Of a DNA stretch of 64,000 bases, positions 27,365 to 35,747 are shown piece by piece. The notes below the pieces were generated by a model. It saw only the letters and a list, made by a program, of their open reading frames with translations. It searched no databases and was not told the DNA's origin. Made by a program: the position numbers and the translations under genes. Numbering within the stretch: position 1 is the stretch's first letter; every line of letters begins with the position of its first letter. Source of the stretch: Agromyces sp. Marseille-P2726. Its GTDB lineage: Bacteria; Actinomycetota; Actinomycetes; Actinomycetales; Microbacteriaceae. The stretch lies in assembly GCF_902809835.1 (NCBI RefSeq), contig NZ_CADDWM010000011.1:1-64000 (forward strand), read 5' to 3'.

Positions 27365-28351
27365 ATGAAGATCCTCGTGACCGGCGGCGCCGGCTTCATC
27401 GGCTCGAACTTCGTCCGCCGCACGCTCGAGGACGCTTACGACGGTCTCGAGGGCGCCGAGGTGGTGGTGCTCGACGCCCTCACCTACTCGGGCAACCTGG
27501 AGAACCTCGCCCCGATCGCGCACTCCCCCAGGTACTCGTTCGTGCACGGCGACATCCGCGACGCCGCCCTGCTCGACCGGCTCCTCCCGGGCCTCGACGC
27601 GGTCGTGCACTTCGCCGCCGAGAGTCACGTCGATCGGTCGGTCCGCGACGCGTCGGCCTTCGTCGACACCAACGTCGTGGGCACGCAGCGCCTGCTCGAT
27701 GCCGCGCTGCGCGCCGGCGTCGCGCGCTTCGTGCACGTCTCGACCGATGAGGTGTACGGGTCGATCGAAGCGGGATCCTGGCGCGAGGATCACGTGCTCG
27801 AACCGAACTCGCCCTATTCGGCGTCGAAGGCGGCCAGCGATCTCCTGGCCCGCTCGTACCACCGCACCCACGGGCTGGACATCTCGATCACGCGGTGCTC
27901 GAACAACTACGGCCCGTACCACTTCCCCGAGAAGGTCATCCCGCTGTTCGTGACGAATCTCATCGAGGGCCGGCGAGTCCCGCTCTACGGCACGGGTGCC
28001 AATGTGCGCGATTGGCTGCACGTCGACGACCACACGCGCGCGATCGCCGCCGTGCTCACACGCGGCCGTTCCGGCGAGATCTACAACATCGGCGGCGGCA
28101 CCGAGCTCTCGAACCGGGAGCTCACCGAGCTGCTGCTCGCGGCCACCGGACGCGACTGGAGCTACGTCGAGCTCGTCGAGGACCGCAAGGGACACGATCT
28201 GCGGTACTCGGTCGACAGCTCGAAGATCCACCGTGAGCTCGGCTACGAACCGCTCGTGCCCTTCGAGCAGGGCCTGGCCGACGTGGTGCAGTGGTATCGC
28301 GACCACCGTTCCTGGTGGGAGCCGCTCACCGCGAAGGCGGCACTCGGGTGA
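27365..28351 (+). CDS. rmlB: dTDP-glucose 4,6-dehydratase
   Basis: 328 residues. NAD-binding TGGAGFIG (6-13), the catalytic triad region VSTDEVYG (Thr127, Asp128, Glu129) and YSASK (Tyr151, Lys155) identify the dehydratase rather than an epimerase. It converts dTDP-glucose to dTDP-4-keto-6-deoxyglucose. The stop overlaps the rmlD GTG by four bases. Confidence 0.96.
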   Translation: MKILVTGGAGFIGSNFVRRTLEDAYDGLEGAEVVVLDALTYSGNLENLAPIAHSPRYSFVHGDIRDAALLDRLLPGLDAVVHFAAESHVDRSVRDASAFVDTNVVGTQRLLDAALRAGVARFVHVSTDEVYGSIEAGSWREDHVLEPNSPYSASKAASDLLARSYHRTHGLDISITRCSNNYGPYHFPEKVIPLFVTNLIEGRRVPLYGTGANVRDWLHVDDHTRAIAAVLTRGRSGEIYNIGGGTELSNRELTELLLAATGRDWSYVELVEDRKGHDLRYSVDSSKIHRELGYEPLVPFEQGLADVVQWYRDHRSWWEPLTAKAALG

Positions 28352-29226
28352 GCACGAGGGGGCGCACGCTCCTGGTGGGTGCGAACGGCCTGCTCGGCAG
28401 GGATCTGCGAGCCGCGCTCCGCGACCGGGATACGACGGCGGTCGCGCGATCCGATCTGGATGTCACGGATGAGGCGGCGGTCGTCGCCGCAGCCGCCGGC
28501 CACGACACCATCGTCAACGCGGCGGCATACACCAGGGTCGACGAGGCGGAGTCGGATGAGCCGGCCGCGTACGCGGTGAACGCCCTCGGGGCCCGCAACC
28601 TCGCGGTCGCGGCTGCACGACACGGCGCACGACTCGTGCAGGTCTCGACCGACTACGTCTTCGACGGGCGGTCGACCGCTCCGTACCCCGAGGACGCGCC
28701 GCGCCACCCGATCTCGGCGTACGGACGCACGAAGGCGGCGGGCGAGGAATTCGTGGAGCAGATCGCTCCCGACCGTTCGTACATCGTCCGCACGGCGTGG
28801 CTGTACGGGGCTCACGGACCGAACTTCGCCCGCACCATGCTCGCGCTCGCTGCTTCGAAGGACACGTGGGCGGTCGTCGACGACCAGCACGGCCAGCCGA
28901 CGTGGGCCCGCGACCTGGCCGACGCGATCGTGGCGTTGCTCGACGCCGATGCACCGGCGGGCATCTACCACGGCACGAGCTCGGGCGAGACGACCTGGTT
29001 CGGATTCGCACGGGCGGTGCTCGCGGCATCCGGACTCGATCCCGATCGGATCACGCCGACCGGCAGTGCCGACTTCCCGCGGCCTGCACCCCGGCCCGCA
29101 TACTCCGTGCTGGGCCACGCCGCGTGGACGTCTGCCGGGCTCGCGCCCATCCGCGATTGGGAGGAGGCGCTGTCGGCCGCCGTCGTCGCCGGCGCCCTCG
29201 CCGCGGCCGGGGCACAGGCGACATGA
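28348..29226 (+). CDS. rmlD: dTDP-4-dehydrorhamnose reductase
   Basis: 292 residues from GTG 28348. NADPH-binding GANGLLG at 11-17, VNAAAYTRVDEAE, VQVSTDYVFDG and the catalytic YGRTK (Tyr125/Lys129) are RmlD hallmarks. It yields dTDP-L-rhamnose. An upstream extension to 28291 is out of context with rmlB and is rejected. It overlaps both rmlB (GTGA) and the flippase gene (ATGA), indicating a coupled operon. Confidence 0.95.
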   Translation: MSTRGRTLLVGANGLLGRDLRAALRDRDTTAVARSDLDVTDEAAVVAAAAGHDTIVNAAAYTRVDEAESDEPAAYAVNALGARNLAVAAARHGARLVQVSTDYVFDGRSTAPYPEDAPRHPISAYGRTKAAGEEFVEQIAPDRSYIVRTAWLYGAHGPNFARTMLALAASKDTWAVVDDQHGQPTWARDLADAIVALLDADAPAGIYHGTSSGETTWFGFARAVLAASGLDPDRITPTGSADFPRPAPRPAYSVLGHAAWTSAGLAPIRDWEEALSAAVVAGALAAAGAQAT

Positions 29227-30503
29227 TCCGTACCAGACGGCTGTTCCGCGCCGCGGGCGGGTACGGCATCTCCGTGGTCATCAGCGGAATCGTCAGTATC
29301 GCGGTGATCCCGACCGTCATCATCGTCGCCGGTGAGACGGCGTGGACCACGATCGCCGTCGCGCAGGCGGTCGCCGGGTTCGCATTCGTGATCGCCACCT
29401 ACGGATGGGGCGTGACGGGACCCACCGATGTGGCGGGGCTCCGGGTCGAGGAGCGCGGACGGTACTTCTTCGACTCGCTGCTCAGCCGAGCGTGGCTCAA
29501 CCTCGTCGTGCTCGCCGTCTCGATTCCACTGGCGATCGTGATCGCCGACGGGGATCCGTGGCTCGCAACGCTCACGGTGAGCAGCGGCATCCTGGTGGCG
29601 CTCTCGTCGGGGTGGTTCTACGTCGGCGAGAAGAGCCCGATCCGGTTCCTGTTGTACGACACCGTGCCGCGCCTGATGGGAACCGCGGCGGGTGCCGGAG
29701 TGCTCATCGTCACCGGCGAGGTGCGCTGGTTCGCCGGACTGCAGCTCCTCGGGGTGATCGCGGCAGCCGTCATCTGCACGATCGACATCCTCAGGCGTCA
29801 CAGCGGATGGACCTTCACGGCATCGCCGGTGCGCGCCGTGCGGAACCTGCACGGCCAGGCGGCCCCCGTGACGATGGCGGCGACCACCTCGCTCTACGTG
29901 AACGTGCCGGTCGTCATCGTGCAGATCTTCCTGCCGAGCGCGACGGCGGTGTATGCGCTCGCCGAGCGCATGGTCCGGCTCTCGCTGTACGCGACGAGGC
30001 CCTTCGTGCAGGTCGCTCAGGGCTACGTTCCCGCCGATGATCGCAACGTGCTCGTCGAACGCGCTCGGCGGGTGACCGGTCTCGCGCTCGGAATGGCCCT
30101 CGTCGGCGGCATCGCCTTCGCGGCATTCGCGCCGTGGGTGAGCGGACTGCTGTCGGGCGGCTCGCTCGAGCTGTCCTGGGCCCTGGCCGCCGCGATGGGG
30201 GCGAACATCGCCGCGCTGCTCGCCTCGCAGCTCACCGGCTTCGCATGCCTGACCGCCCTCGGTCTCGCGCGCGTGCTCGCACGGAGCACGATCGTCGGCG
30301 CGATCGTCGGTACCGCGCTGATGATTCCGTTCACCATCTGGTTCGGCGTCGTCGGACTCGCGTGGGGTCTGGCGCTGTCGGAGTTCGCCGTGCTCGCCGT
30401 GCAGCTGGCGGCGCTGCGCACGGCGTTCGCCCACCCCGAGCGCGTCCGGAAGCGCCGCGAGCCGGCACCGATCGAGGGCCTCGACACCCCGTTCGAGCCC
30501 TGA
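29223..30503 (+). CDS. Wzx-type polysaccharide flippase (MOP/MATE superfamily)
   Basis: 426 residues with about 12 membrane helices spread over the full length. It begins MIRTRRLFRAAGGYGISVVI, and mid-protein NVPVVIVQIFLPSATAVYALAERMVR resembles the flippase motif of polysaccharide-biosynthesis MOP proteins. It would flip lipid-linked repeat units across the membrane. Its start overlaps the rmlD stop, so it is expressed with rhamnose synthesis. Exact substrate unknown. Convergent with the next gene. Confidence 0.85.
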   Translation: MIRTRRLFRAAGGYGISVVISGIVSIAVIPTVIIVAGETAWTTIAVAQAVAGFAFVIATYGWGVTGPTDVAGLRVEERGRYFFDSLLSRAWLNLVVLAVSIPLAIVIADGDPWLATLTVSSGILVALSSGWFYVGEKSPIRFLLYDTVPRLMGTAAGAGVLIVTGEVRWFAGLQLLGVIAAAVICTIDILRRHSGWTFTASPVRAVRNLHGQAAPVTMAATTSLYVNVPVVIVQIFLPSATAVYALAERMVRLSLYATRPFVQVAQGYVPADDRNVLVERARRVTGLALGMALVGGIAFAAFAPWVSGLLSGGSLELSWALAAAMGANIAALLASQLTGFACLTALGLARVLARSTIVGAIVGTALMIPFTIWFGVVGLAWGLALSEFAVLAVQLAALRTAFAHPERVRKRREPAPIEGLDTPFEP

Positions 30504-30538
30504 CCGCGGCGAACGGTGGCGTGCTCGAGGTCACCGGT

Positions 30539-31759
30539 TCACGAGCCAAGGAACTCGCGCTCCAGCACCTCGCTCGTCATCCGTCCGTCGTGCACCTCAC
30601 GGACGAACGCCGGCCCCTCGGCCGCCACGTCGCGATACCGGGCTCGATCCGCGAGGATCCGACGCAGGGTCGCCTCGAGGTCGGCTGCCCGCGTCTCCAC
30701 GACCGGCAGGTCGCGGCCCGTGGCGGACCGGACGTGCGTGCGCACCTGATCGCTCACGTGCGAGACGACGATCCTTCCGGCGGCGAGCGCCTCGCAGGCC
30801 GCGACGCCGTAGATCCCCAGCGAGAACTGGTCGAGCACGATGTCGGCGGCACCGTAGATCGCCGGCATGTCGGCTGCGGCCACCCCCTCGCGGCGCTCGT
30901 ACCTCACGACACCCTCGTCGTGCAGGCGCCGCATCGTCTCCTCGATGAGCTCCGATCCCTTCAGGCCGGAGCGGCTCGGCACGTGCACGACCACGGGGAC
31001 GTCGCGCTCGAGGGGCGCTTCCCGGCCGGAATCGAACCACGGTGCTCCGATGACCGCGGGCAACCAGATGCCCTCGGGCACGTCGATGAGGAGATCGGGA
31101 GTCGACACGAAGACCTTTCCGCCGACCTCGGTGAGCAGTGCGCGGTTCGCTCTCGCGTGCTCGTCGAGCAGGGCGGTGTCGCGGTACGCCGGAGACCCGC
31201 CGACGCCCGCGGCGAACGGGGAGTCCGCCTCGCGCGCCGCGTGCCGACTCGGCAGTCGGATGTCGGAGCCGTGACACGCCATCGCCGTCTGCACGCCGGA
31301 CGCGCGAAGCGCCTGAACCTCGGCGCGAACCGTCGCCCAGACATCGGTGGCATCCCGGGCGAACCGCGTTCCGAACAGGGGACGCTCGGCCTCGATCATG
31401 ACGTGCGTGAACCCGGAGGACACCGCGCGGAACTGCGCCCGCTGCCAGGTCGGTGACGCGTCGTAGACCGCGACGGGCACCTCGTAGTCGGCGGGGAAGG
31501 CGAAGCCGCCGGCCTCGCGGTAGACCATGTTGCGTGCGGCGACGCCCGGGATCCGCTCGGCGGCCCTGGCCCAGCCGGTCGCCGCCCCCGCGAAGTTCAC
31601 GGGTGCGATGTAGAGCCGCCGGGAACCGGTCGGCGCAGCGATCGGCGGGGGCACGTCGCGACGTTCGAACCCGAAGGCGCGAGGCAGCAGCCGAGCCTGC
31701 ACCGAGCGAGGGAGGCGGTCGAACATCCGCCCGCCGATCCGTCGGAGCGCCGCGAACAT
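30539..31759 (-). CDS. Glycosyltransferase, paralogous family, copy A
   Basis: 406 residues, GT-B/GT4-like. It shares with three other genes in this window a set of motifs: IAPVNFAGAATGWARAAE (N-terminal loop), HVMIEAERPLFG, CHGSDIRLPSRH, FVSTPDLLIDVP, and the C-terminal nucleotide-sugar-type region ADIVLDQFSLGIYGVAACEALAAG. It is the most divergent in the N-terminal loop and the only one on the minus strand. It overlaps the nucleotide-sugar dehydrogenase by one base, so the two are co-expressed. Donor and acceptor are unknown; the sugar nucleotide made by the neighbouring dehydrogenase is a possible donor. Confidence 0.8.
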   Translation of the reverse strand: MFAALRRIGGRMFDRLPRSVQARLLPRAFGFERRDVPPPIAAPTGSRRLYIAPVNFAGAATGWARAAERIPGVAARNMVYREAGGFAFPADYEVPVAVYDASPTWQRAQFRAVSSGFTHVMIEAERPLFGTRFARDATDVWATVRAEVQALRASGVQTAMACHGSDIRLPSRHAAREADSPFAAGVGGSPAYRDTALLDEHARANRALLTEVGGKVFVSTPDLLIDVPEGIWLPAVIGAPWFDSGREAPLERDVPVVVHVPSRSGLKGSELIEETMRRLHDEGVVRYERREGVAAADMPAIYGAADIVLDQFSLGIYGVAACEALAAGRIVVSHVSDQVRTHVRSATGRDLPVVETRAADLEATLRRILADRARYRDVAAEGPAFVREVHDGRMTSEVLEREFLGS

Positions 31760-33063
31760 CAGGCGCTCGAGGGCGCCGCGCCGATGACGAGCCGGGGCGT
31801 GCCAGACCAGCGAGCGGGATCCGTCGCCGCTCGTCCATCGACCAGGAGCTTCACGCCCGGCAGGTCGTCGGGAGCGAGTTCGCGGTATTCGCGGTGGTCG
31901 GTGTGCAGGATCGCCACGTCGATCGCGTCGCCGAGCGAGTAGGGCTCGAAGCCCAGGCCGCGCAGCTCGTCGTCGGTGTACATGGGGTCGTGCACGCTCA
32001 CCTCCGCGCCGCGGTCGCGCAGGGCGTCGACCGTCGAGAACACCCCCGAGAAGGCCGCCTCCTTCACTCCCCCGCGGTAGGCCGCCCCGAGGACCACGGC
32101 GCGCAGCCCCCGAAGGGAGCCGAGCGTGTCCTGTGCCTTGGCGACGAGCCGATCGGGCATGGATGCGTTGAGCAGTCGCGCCGTGCGCACGATGTCCGCC
32201 TCGGCGTCGGTCGAGAGGTAGAGCCGCGGGTACACCGGGATGCAGTGACCGCCGACCGAGATGCCGGGCCGATGGATGTGGCTGAAGGGCTGCGAGTTGC
32301 AGGCCTCGATGACCTGATGGATGTCGACGCCGTTGTCGGCGGCGAACAGCGCGAACTGATTCGCCAGCCCGATGTTCACGTCGCGATACGTCGTCTCCGC
32401 GAGCTTGGCCATCTCGGCGGCTTCGGCGGAGCCCAGGTCCCAGACACCGTTGGGACGCGCGAGATCGTCACGTTCGTCGAAGGACAGCACCGCCTCGTAG
32501 AAGGCCGTCGCCCGGCGGGCGCCCTCGTCGGACAGCGCGCCGATGAGCTTGGGATACCTTCGCAGGTCGGCGAAGACGCGACCCGAGAACACCCGCTCGG
32601 GCGAGAAGACCAGATGGAAGTCGCGGCCTTCCTTCAGGCCGGACTGCTCCTCGAGCATCGGCTTCCAGCGTCCGCGGGTCGCCCCGACCGGCAGGGTGGT
32701 CTCGTACGAGACCAGCATGCCAGGCTCGAGATGCTTCGCGAGCGCCGCCGTCGCGGCATCCATCCGGCCGAAGTCAGGATTCCAGGTCTCCTCATCCACC
32801 ACCAGCGGGACGACGACGACGACCGCATCGGCGCCGGGGACGGCCTCTGCGTAGTGGGTCGTCGCGCGGAGCCTGCCCGACGCGACGACCGCTTCGAGCT
32901 TCTCCTGCAGTCCCGCTTCACCGGGGAAGGGCTCGGCACCACGGTTGATCGTGTCGACGAGGGCCTGGTCGATGTCGACGCCGACGACGTCGTGACCGGA
33001 GTCTGCGAACTGCACCGCGAGCGGGAGCCCGATCTTTCCGAGGGCGATCACGGCGATTTGCAT
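31759..33063 (-). CDS. Nucleotide sugar dehydrogenase (UDP-HexNAc 6-dehydrogenase-like)
   Basis: 434 residues. N-terminal Rossmann motif IAVIALGKIGLPLA, mid-domain VVVVVPLVVDE and AKLAETTYRDVNIGLANQFA, and the catalytic cysteine in VGGHCIPVYP (Cys274). The VGGHC form and overall layout match the WecC/WbpA group, which oxidises UDP-N-acetylhexosamines to uronic acids in two NAD-dependent steps. It may initiate the diacetamido-uronic acid route together with the genes at 43577-46267. Start 33063 is chosen because family members begin at MxIAVIxLGKIG and GGAG precedes it; GTG 33120, overlapping the upstream stop by four bases, is an alternative. Confidence 0.88.
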   Translation of the reverse strand: MQIAVIALGKIGLPLAVQFADSGHDVVGVDIDQALVDTINRGAEPFPGEAGLQEKLEAVVASGRLRATTHYAEAVPGADAVVVVVPLVVDEETWNPDFGRMDAATAALAKHLEPGMLVSYETTLPVGATRGRWKPMLEEQSGLKEGRDFHLVFSPERVFSGRVFADLRRYPKLIGALSDEGARRATAFYEAVLSFDERDDLARPNGVWDLGSAEAAEMAKLAETTYRDVNIGLANQFALFAADNGVDIHQVIEACNSQPFSHIHRPGISVGGHCIPVYPRLYLSTDAEADIVRTARLLNASMPDRLVAKAQDTLGSLRGLRAVVLGAAYRGGVKEAAFSGVFSTVDALRDRGAEVSVHDPMYTDDELRGLGFEPYSLGDAIDVAILHTDHREYRELAPDDLPGVKLLVDGRAATDPARWSGTPRLVIGAAPSSA

Positions 33064-33116
33064 GGGCTCCAGTGTATGGCCGCCGTCGGCCCGCCCATTC
33101 GCGGCTGCCGTGCCGC

Positions 33117-34307
33117 TCACGCGAGGGCGTCCGCCAACGAGCGCCGGTTCGCGACGATCGCATCGACTGCCGCGGCCCAGACCTCGACCTGGTTCTCGGA
33201 TGACAGCGCCTCAGCCGCGGCATCCGATGCCCGCTTGAACGCATCGACCTGCTCGACCGTGAGCGAGGAGAGCGCGGCGACGATCGCCGGCTCGTCGAAC
33301 GTCTCGGTCACGACTCCCAGACCTCGATCACGGGTGAGCCTGGCCATCTCGAGGGTCGGCCCGACGACGACGGCGAGCCGTGCCTGCACGTAGTCGAAGA
33401 ACTTGTTCGGGAGCGCGAGGACGTGGTTCTCGTTGGTGGGCGGAAGCACGAAGATGCCGACGTCGTACCGGTTGAGCGTCTCGATGAGTTCCGACTGCGG
33501 CACCGGCTCGTGCACGGTGATGCGCGGGCCGAGCGAGTCGGCCAGTTCGACCAGGTACTCGCGATCGGACGTGTTGTTGTGCGTGAGGTAGAGGTCGAGC
33601 GTCAGGTCGGGCACCGCCGCCACGGCTCGCATGGTCTCCTCGGTACCGCGCTCGCGGAACGGGTTCCCGCTGTGGACGAGGCGAAGCGGTTGCCGCGTCG
33701 GCTTCACGTCGAGTCGGCGGTAGTGCGTCGCGTTCGTCACGACCCCGGGATTCAGCCCGTACTCCGTGTAGCGCTTCGCGATCTCGGCGCCCACGGTGGT
33801 CGACGACCTGGCCTTGGCCGCGTGTCGGCGTATCAGCCACCTCAAGTACCGGCGTTGCCGGTGGCCGAGCCGGGAATCTTCCACCGGCAGCCCCGGGAAG
33901 AACTCGTGCAGGTCGGCGTGCACGCGACGTGCGCCGAACATGCGGTTCGCCACTCCGATCGTCTCGGCGTCGTTGGCGATCACGGCGTCGAAGCGTCGAC
34001 CACGGAGCAGCCGCCTGACCAGCTGCACGTTCGGGATGCGCCAGTACGACCACGTGAACCACTCGCGTTCGCGCGCGAAGCCGTCGAGGTGGTGCTCGAT
34101 CAGTCGACGCGGACGCACCGAGGAAGGATCGAGCTCGACGTGCTCGACCTGCGGGTGCGGCTGAGGACCGGGCGAACAGGTGGTGACATCGAAGTCCGAG
34201 ACCAGCCTGCGGACCTGCCTGATCACCCTGGGGTCGGTGCTGATGTCGTCGAAGCAGAGCACGAGGACGCGCGGGCGCGTGGTCGACGCGGCGGGCCGCC
34301 CGCTCAT
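33117..34307 (-). CDS. Glycosyltransferase, GT4-like
   Basis: 396 residues. N-terminal RVLVLCFDDISTDPRVIRQVRRL resembles GT4 enzymes (xDPRVxRE motif); mid-region FDAVIANDAETIGVANRMFG and RRVHADLHEFFPGLP; C-terminal LRLVHSGNPFRERGTEETMRA and the binding region VPQSELIETLNRYDVGIFVLPPTNENHVLALPNKFFDYV. It is not part of the four-member family. The reading frame continues far upstream, antisense to other genes; ATG 34307 is the sensible start, although no clear ribosome-binding site precedes it. It is first in the operon with the dehydrogenase and copy A. Confidence 0.85.
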   Translation of the reverse strand: MSGRPAASTTRPRVLVLCFDDISTDPRVIRQVRRLVSDFDVTTCSPGPQPHPQVEHVELDPSSVRPRRLIEHHLDGFAREREWFTWSYWRIPNVQLVRRLLRGRRFDAVIANDAETIGVANRMFGARRVHADLHEFFPGLPVEDSRLGHRQRRYLRWLIRRHAAKARSSTTVGAEIAKRYTEYGLNPGVVTNATHYRRLDVKPTRQPLRLVHSGNPFRERGTEETMRAVAAVPDLTLDLYLTHNNTSDREYLVELADSLGPRITVHEPVPQSELIETLNRYDVGIFVLPPTNENHVLALPNKFFDYVQARLAVVVGPTLEMARLTRDRGLGVVTETFDEPAIVAALSSLTVEQVDAFKRASDAAAEALSSENQVEVWAAAVDAIVANRRSLADALA

Positions 34308-34460
34308 CGGGTGCGCCCCGGGAAGGTGGGCGCGCCGGCATCGGGAGCGTGCATGGAACCGCCGTTCGGGTCGAGGAGGCCGCAACTCCCCCAGTGGCGC
34401 GCCGTCGGATCGCCCAATCATACGCCACGGCCGTGCGGCGGCCCTCCGCATGGGCCTCGT

Positions 34461-34466
34461 TAGACT
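34461..34466 (+). promoter_or_regulatory. -10 hexamer of the copy B operon
   Basis: TAGACT, 7 bases before ATG 34474. It matches the leaderless pattern seen at other starts in the window, but the ATG it serves opens a 12-codon leader frame rather than the glycosyltransferase itself. Confidence 0.55.
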
Positions 34467-34473
34467 GGTCACC

Positions 34474-34512
34474 ATGACCGATGCGCGACGGGACGACCGC
34501 CAGGGATGGTGA
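34474..34512 (+). CDS. 12-codon leaderless leader ORF upstream of copy B
   Basis: ATG 34474 opens a frame reading MTDARRDDRQGW and stopping at TGA 34510-34512. The ATG is 7 bases after a TAGACT -10 box, the position of a leaderless start. Its stop overlaps the ATG (34506) of the glycosyltransferase, which itself lacks a good Shine-Dalgarno. Termination-reinitiation coupling is inferred. The frame could be fortuitous, since it is very short. Confidence 0.4.
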   Translation: MTDARRDDRQGW

Positions 34513-35747
34513 ACCGGAACGACCTGCCGCGCTTGGTGAACGTTGCGATCGATGCGATCGCGGATGCGCCGATGAGCCCCCTCGGCCGCCTCGCGGCGAA
34601 GCGACTCGGCAGGCCCGCCCCTCGTGGCAGCATCGATGCGACGACCTTCGACGACCGCCCCCGGCGCGTGCTCATCGCCCCGGTGAACTACTCCGGCCAG
34701 GGAACCGCGTGGGCACGATCGCTCGAGGCGGCCGACCCGTCGATCTCGGCGCGCAACATGGCCGTCGACGTGCCGGGCGGATTCTCGTTCGATGCCGACC
34801 TCGTCGTTCCCGTCGGCACCTACCACAACGATCCCGACTGGCAGCGGCGCCAGTTCGAGGCGGCATCGCGTGCGACCCACGTGCTGATCGAGGCCGAGGA
34901 GCCGCCGTTCGGGCGACTGCTCGGGCGATCCGTCGGTGCACAGGCAAGGGCCCTGATCGACCGCGGCGTGAACGTCGCCTTCCTCGGGCACGGAACCGAC
35001 GTGCGTCTCCCATCGCGTCATATGGCCGGCAACGAGTGGTCGTACTACTCCGACCCGTCGGTGTACGCGCCGCGCGCGGAGACCGTCGCTGCCAGGAACA
35101 TCGCCCTCGTCGTCGAGAGCGGCAGGCCCGCGTTCGTCTCCACGCCCGATCTGCTCGTCGACCTCCCGCATGCCGTCTGGTGCCCGGTCGCCGTCGACCC
35201 TCGTCGATGGGCGGCCGGCCGACGACCGCGCGACCCGGCGACGCCCCTGCGCGTGGCACACGCCCCCTCGGTGGCCGCCGCGAAGGGCACGGCGCTCATC
35301 ATGCCGGCACTCGAACGCCTCGAGGCCGAGGGCGTCATCGAACTCGCCCTGATCCAGGGCGTTCCATCGCGGCGCATGCCGGCCGCATTCGCCGAAGCCG
35401 ATGTCGTGCTCGACCAGTTCCGGGCCGGATCGTACGGGGTCGCCGCCTGCGAGGCGATGGCCGCCGGATGCATCGTGGTGGGTCACGTGTCGGAGCAGGT
35501 GCGCCAAGCTGTTCGCGCGCGGACCGGGCGCGACCTGCCCATTCTCGATGCCACCCCGACGACGCTCGAGACGGTGCTCCGGCGCCTCGCCGACGACCCC
35601 GGCCTCGACGAGCGGCGCGCATCCATGATCGAGTTCGTGCGATCCGTCCACGACGGACGCCTCTCGGCCGAGATCCTCATCGACGGCTGGATCCAACCCG
35701 CCGCACCCGACGATCGGAAGGAAGCCTCGCGTGCATCCAGTTGTTGA
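34506..35747 (+). CDS. Glycosyltransferase, paralogous family, copy B
   Basis: 413 residues, GT-B/GT4-like. Family motifs: APVNYSGQGTAWARSLE, ISARNMAVDVPGGFSF, HVLIEAEEPPFG, GHGTDVRLPSRH, FVSTPDLLVDLP, and ADVVLDQFRAGSYGVAACEAMAAG with VVGHVSEQVRQ. The C-terminal Glu in ACEAM is in the position of the donor-binding Glu of GT4 enzymes. It opens a four-gene operon (B, C, GT4, D) and overlaps copy C by 17 bases. Its start is preceded by a leaderless 12-codon leader frame. Substrates unknown. Confidence 0.82.
   Translation: MVNRNDLPRLVNVAIDAIADAPMSPLGRLAAKRLGRPAPRGSIDATTFDDRPRRVLIAPVNYSGQGTAWARSLEAADPSISARNMAVDVPGGFSFDADLVVPVGTYHNDPDWQRRQFEAASRATHVLIEAEEPPFGRLLGRSVGAQARALIDRGVNVAFLGHGTDVRLPSRHMAGNEWSYYSDPSVYAPRAETVAARNIALVVESGRPAFVSTPDLLVDLPHAVWCPVAVDPRRWAAGRRPRDPATPLRVAHAPSVAAAKGTALIMPALERLEAEGVIELALIQGVPSRRMPAAFAEADVVLDQFRAGSYGVAACEAMAAGCIVVGHVSEQVRQAVRARTGRDLPILDATPTTLETVLRRLADDPGLDERRASMIEFVRSVHDGRLSAEILIDGWIQPAAPDDRKEASRASSC

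Noticed and set aside
35731-35747. Frameshift between copies B and C
   Set aside because: Each copy is complete, with its own N-terminal block, and copy C has a good ribosome-binding site; the 17-base overlap is ordinary for this genome.
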